Source: Acidobacteriota bacterium
Lineage (GTDB): Bacteria; Acidobacteriota; Terriglobia; 20CM-2-55-15
Assembly: GCA_022821145.1 (NCBI GenBank)
Contig: JAJEEE010000075.1
Span: 1 to 41,557 of the forward strand
DNA length: 41,557 bases
Direction of reading: 5' to 3'
The translations under genes and the position numbers were made by a program. This document shows, one piece after another, positions 40,538 through 41,557 of the stretch (the stretch's first letter is position 1; each line of letters begins with the position of its first letter). The notes under the pieces are model-generated. The model was not told the DNA's origin. It saw nothing but the letters and a program-made list of their open reading frames with translations, and did no database searches.

Positions 40538-41461
40538 GAACCGGGGATTCTCCTGTTGGGAACAATTCCTGGCCATGGCCTTCGCCCAACTCACCTATCG
40601 CGACAGCCTCCGCGATATCGAAGCGTGCCTACGGGCGCTGGGAAGCAAGGGCTATCACATGGGCTTCCGAAACAGGGTGGCGCGCACGACCTTGGCCGAC
40701 GCCAACGAACGACGCGATTGGCGCATCTACGCCGATTTCGCGCAGGTGCTGATCGATCGGGCGCGCCCCTTGTATGCCCGCGACGCCATGGGCGTGGAAC
40801 TGGACCAGACCCTCTACGCGCTGGATTCGACGACCATCGATCTCTGCCTGTCGTTGTTCCCATGGGCTCGGTTTCGGCGAACCAAGGCGGCCGTGAAAAT
40901 GCACACCCTGTTGGATCTGCACGGCAACATCCCCGCCTTCGTCGACGTGACCGCCGGTAAAGTCCATGATGTCAACGTGTTGGATCACATCGTCCCGGAG
41001 GCCGGCGCCTTCTACGTCATGGACCGCGCCTACGTCGATTTCCAGCGCCTCTTCCTGTTCACCCTCTGCTCCGCCTTCTTCGTCGTACGCGCCAAGAAGA
41101 ACATCCAACTGCAGCGCCGATACTCCCGCCCCGTCGACAAGTCCACCGGCCTCCGCTCCGACCAGACCGTCTCCCTCGCCACGGCGCGTTCCGCCACGGC
41201 GTATCCCGATCCCCTCCGCCGCGTCAGCTACTACGACGTGGAGGTCGACAAACGGCTCACGTTTCTCACCAATAACTTCTCACTCCCCGCCTTGACGATC
41301 GCTGAAATCTACAAGTGCCGATGGCAGGTCGAACTCTTCTTCCGTTGGATCAAGCAGCACCTGCGCATCAAGTCCTTCTACGGCACCAGCGAGAACGCCG
41401 TCAAAACCCAAGTCTCAACATTGCTGTCCAAATTAGCCGATGTTGGACGGGTTCGGCGTTG
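40295..41461 (+). mobile_element. IS4-family insertion sequence, 3' part missing
   Basis: The left boundary is placed where LRR coding ends (after base 40294); the segment GGCTGTCCGGTTAAG at about 40301 is a candidate terminus. No inverted copy is seen before the window end, and the transposase loses family similarity near 41411, so the right end is missing or rearranged. It disrupts the subtilase gene. Confidence 0.65.
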
Positions 41462-41462
41462 A
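40443..41462 (+). CDS. IS4-family transposase (DUF4372 plus DDE domain), C-terminally altered
   Basis: A 339-residue transposase. The N-terminal DUF4372 region is NTGQTVFSQVMEHVPRYEF and SCWEQFLAMAFAQLTYRDSLRDIEACLRA. The DDE triad is present: D128 in YALDSTTIDL, D194 in YVMDRAYVDF, and E297 in YKCRWQVELFFRWIKQHLRIK. Family members continue after NAVKTQ with a hydrophobic helical tail (WIAVSVYVLVAI-type), but here the frame reads STLLSKLADVGRVRR and stops. The change at about 41411 suggests a deletion or second insertion removing 40 or more residues. The catalytic residues are intact, but the loss of the tail and of the element's right end make transposition unlikely. Confidence 0.88.
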   Translation: MNTGQTVFSQVMEHVPRYEFRKCVARYKGDYRNRGFSCWEQFLAMAFAQLTYRDSLRDIEACLRALGSKGYHMGFRNRVARTTLADANERRDWRIYADFAQVLIDRARPLYARDAMGVELDQTLYALDSTTIDLCLSLFPWARFRRTKAAVKMHTLLDLHGNIPAFVDVTAGKVHDVNVLDHIVPEAGAFYVMDRAYVDFQRLFLFTLCSAFFVVRAKKNIQLQRRYSRPVDKSTGLRSDQTVSLATARSATAYPDPLRRVSYYDVEVDKRLTFLTNNFSLPALTIAEIYKCRWQVELFFRWIKQHLRIKSFYGTSENAVKTQVSTLLSKLADVGRVRR

Positions 41463-41557
41463 ATCCATTGGACATACGGGCGCCGTAGGGGATTCCTGAG
41501 AAACAGGTCCCCGGTAGTGGGCGGGTCGGCGTGTGCGGATATTCGTCAGGTGCTGTC
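41463..41557. other. Unassigned sequence at the window end
   Basis: No frame resembling the lost LRR tail of the subtilase or the missing end of the IS4 transposase is seen in these 95 bases. Confidence 0.4.

Overview
The window is GC-rich chromosomal DNA (strong G/C bias at third codon positions, dense genes, GTG/TTG starts) from a Gram-negative heterotroph. It has a TonB-dependent receptor, lipoproteins, a type IV-pilin-like protein and several secreted proteins. The mix of a cytochrome-fused PQQ quinoprotein, a sorbosone-dehydrogenase-like enzyme, a DUF1080 lipoprotein, secreted TPR and FecR proteins, and the secreted 'GWWEGDTLVVDT' family resembles environmental Acidobacteriota (Vicinamibacteria-like). 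That placement is an inference from gene content; there is no rRNA here to test it.

Layout. 1-7.7 kb: oxidative and catabolic genes (quinoprotein-cytochrome c end, PQQ sugar dehydrogenase, ATP-grasp ligase, SSS symporter, Rieske oxygenase, secreted unknown protein, P-loop protein with an altered Walker A, DUF1080 lipoprotein). 7.7-13.8 kb: a DEAD-box helicase, a two-domain M16 peptidase and a Rieske domain fused to a large uncharacterised His-rich domain. 14-15.2 kb: a hicB-hicA pair whose toxin frame ends inside tRNA-Ala(GGC), a 35-residue membrane protein and an orphan pseudopilin. 15.2-20.5 kb: a tightly packed signalling operon of CHASE2 histidine kinase, NtrC-type sigma-54 activator, exported unknown protein and FecR protein, behind a consensus-like promoter. 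20.5-22.4 kb: a TIGR02757 protein and an FAH-family enzyme. 22.48-23.97 kb: a complete-looking IS110-family element of IS1111 type, bounded by 9/10-matching subterminal inverted repeats, with a structured non-coding tail. 24-29 kb: MlaF-like ATPase, HAD phosphatase, ArgS and a secreted TPR protein. 29.1-37.2 kb: TonB receptor, VapBC pair beside a decayed di-heme cytochrome fragment, LarC with a His-rich repeat, MetG, and a Tat-exported VOC protein. 37.2-41.5 kb: a low-gene-density stretch, then a secreted subtilisin-like protease whose leucine-rich repeats are cut by an IS4-family element that is itself broken at its 3' end.

How the genes fit together. Housekeeping genes (argS, metG, tRNA-Ala) are interspersed with accessory material: two toxin-antitoxin pairs, two insertion sequences and at least three broken genes. 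The most coherent candidate for a new system is the CHASE2 kinase/NtrC/exported protein/FecR operon. The most unusual single protein is the Rieske fusion at 12.2-13.8 kb. Functions are read from motifs by eye; no database search was run.
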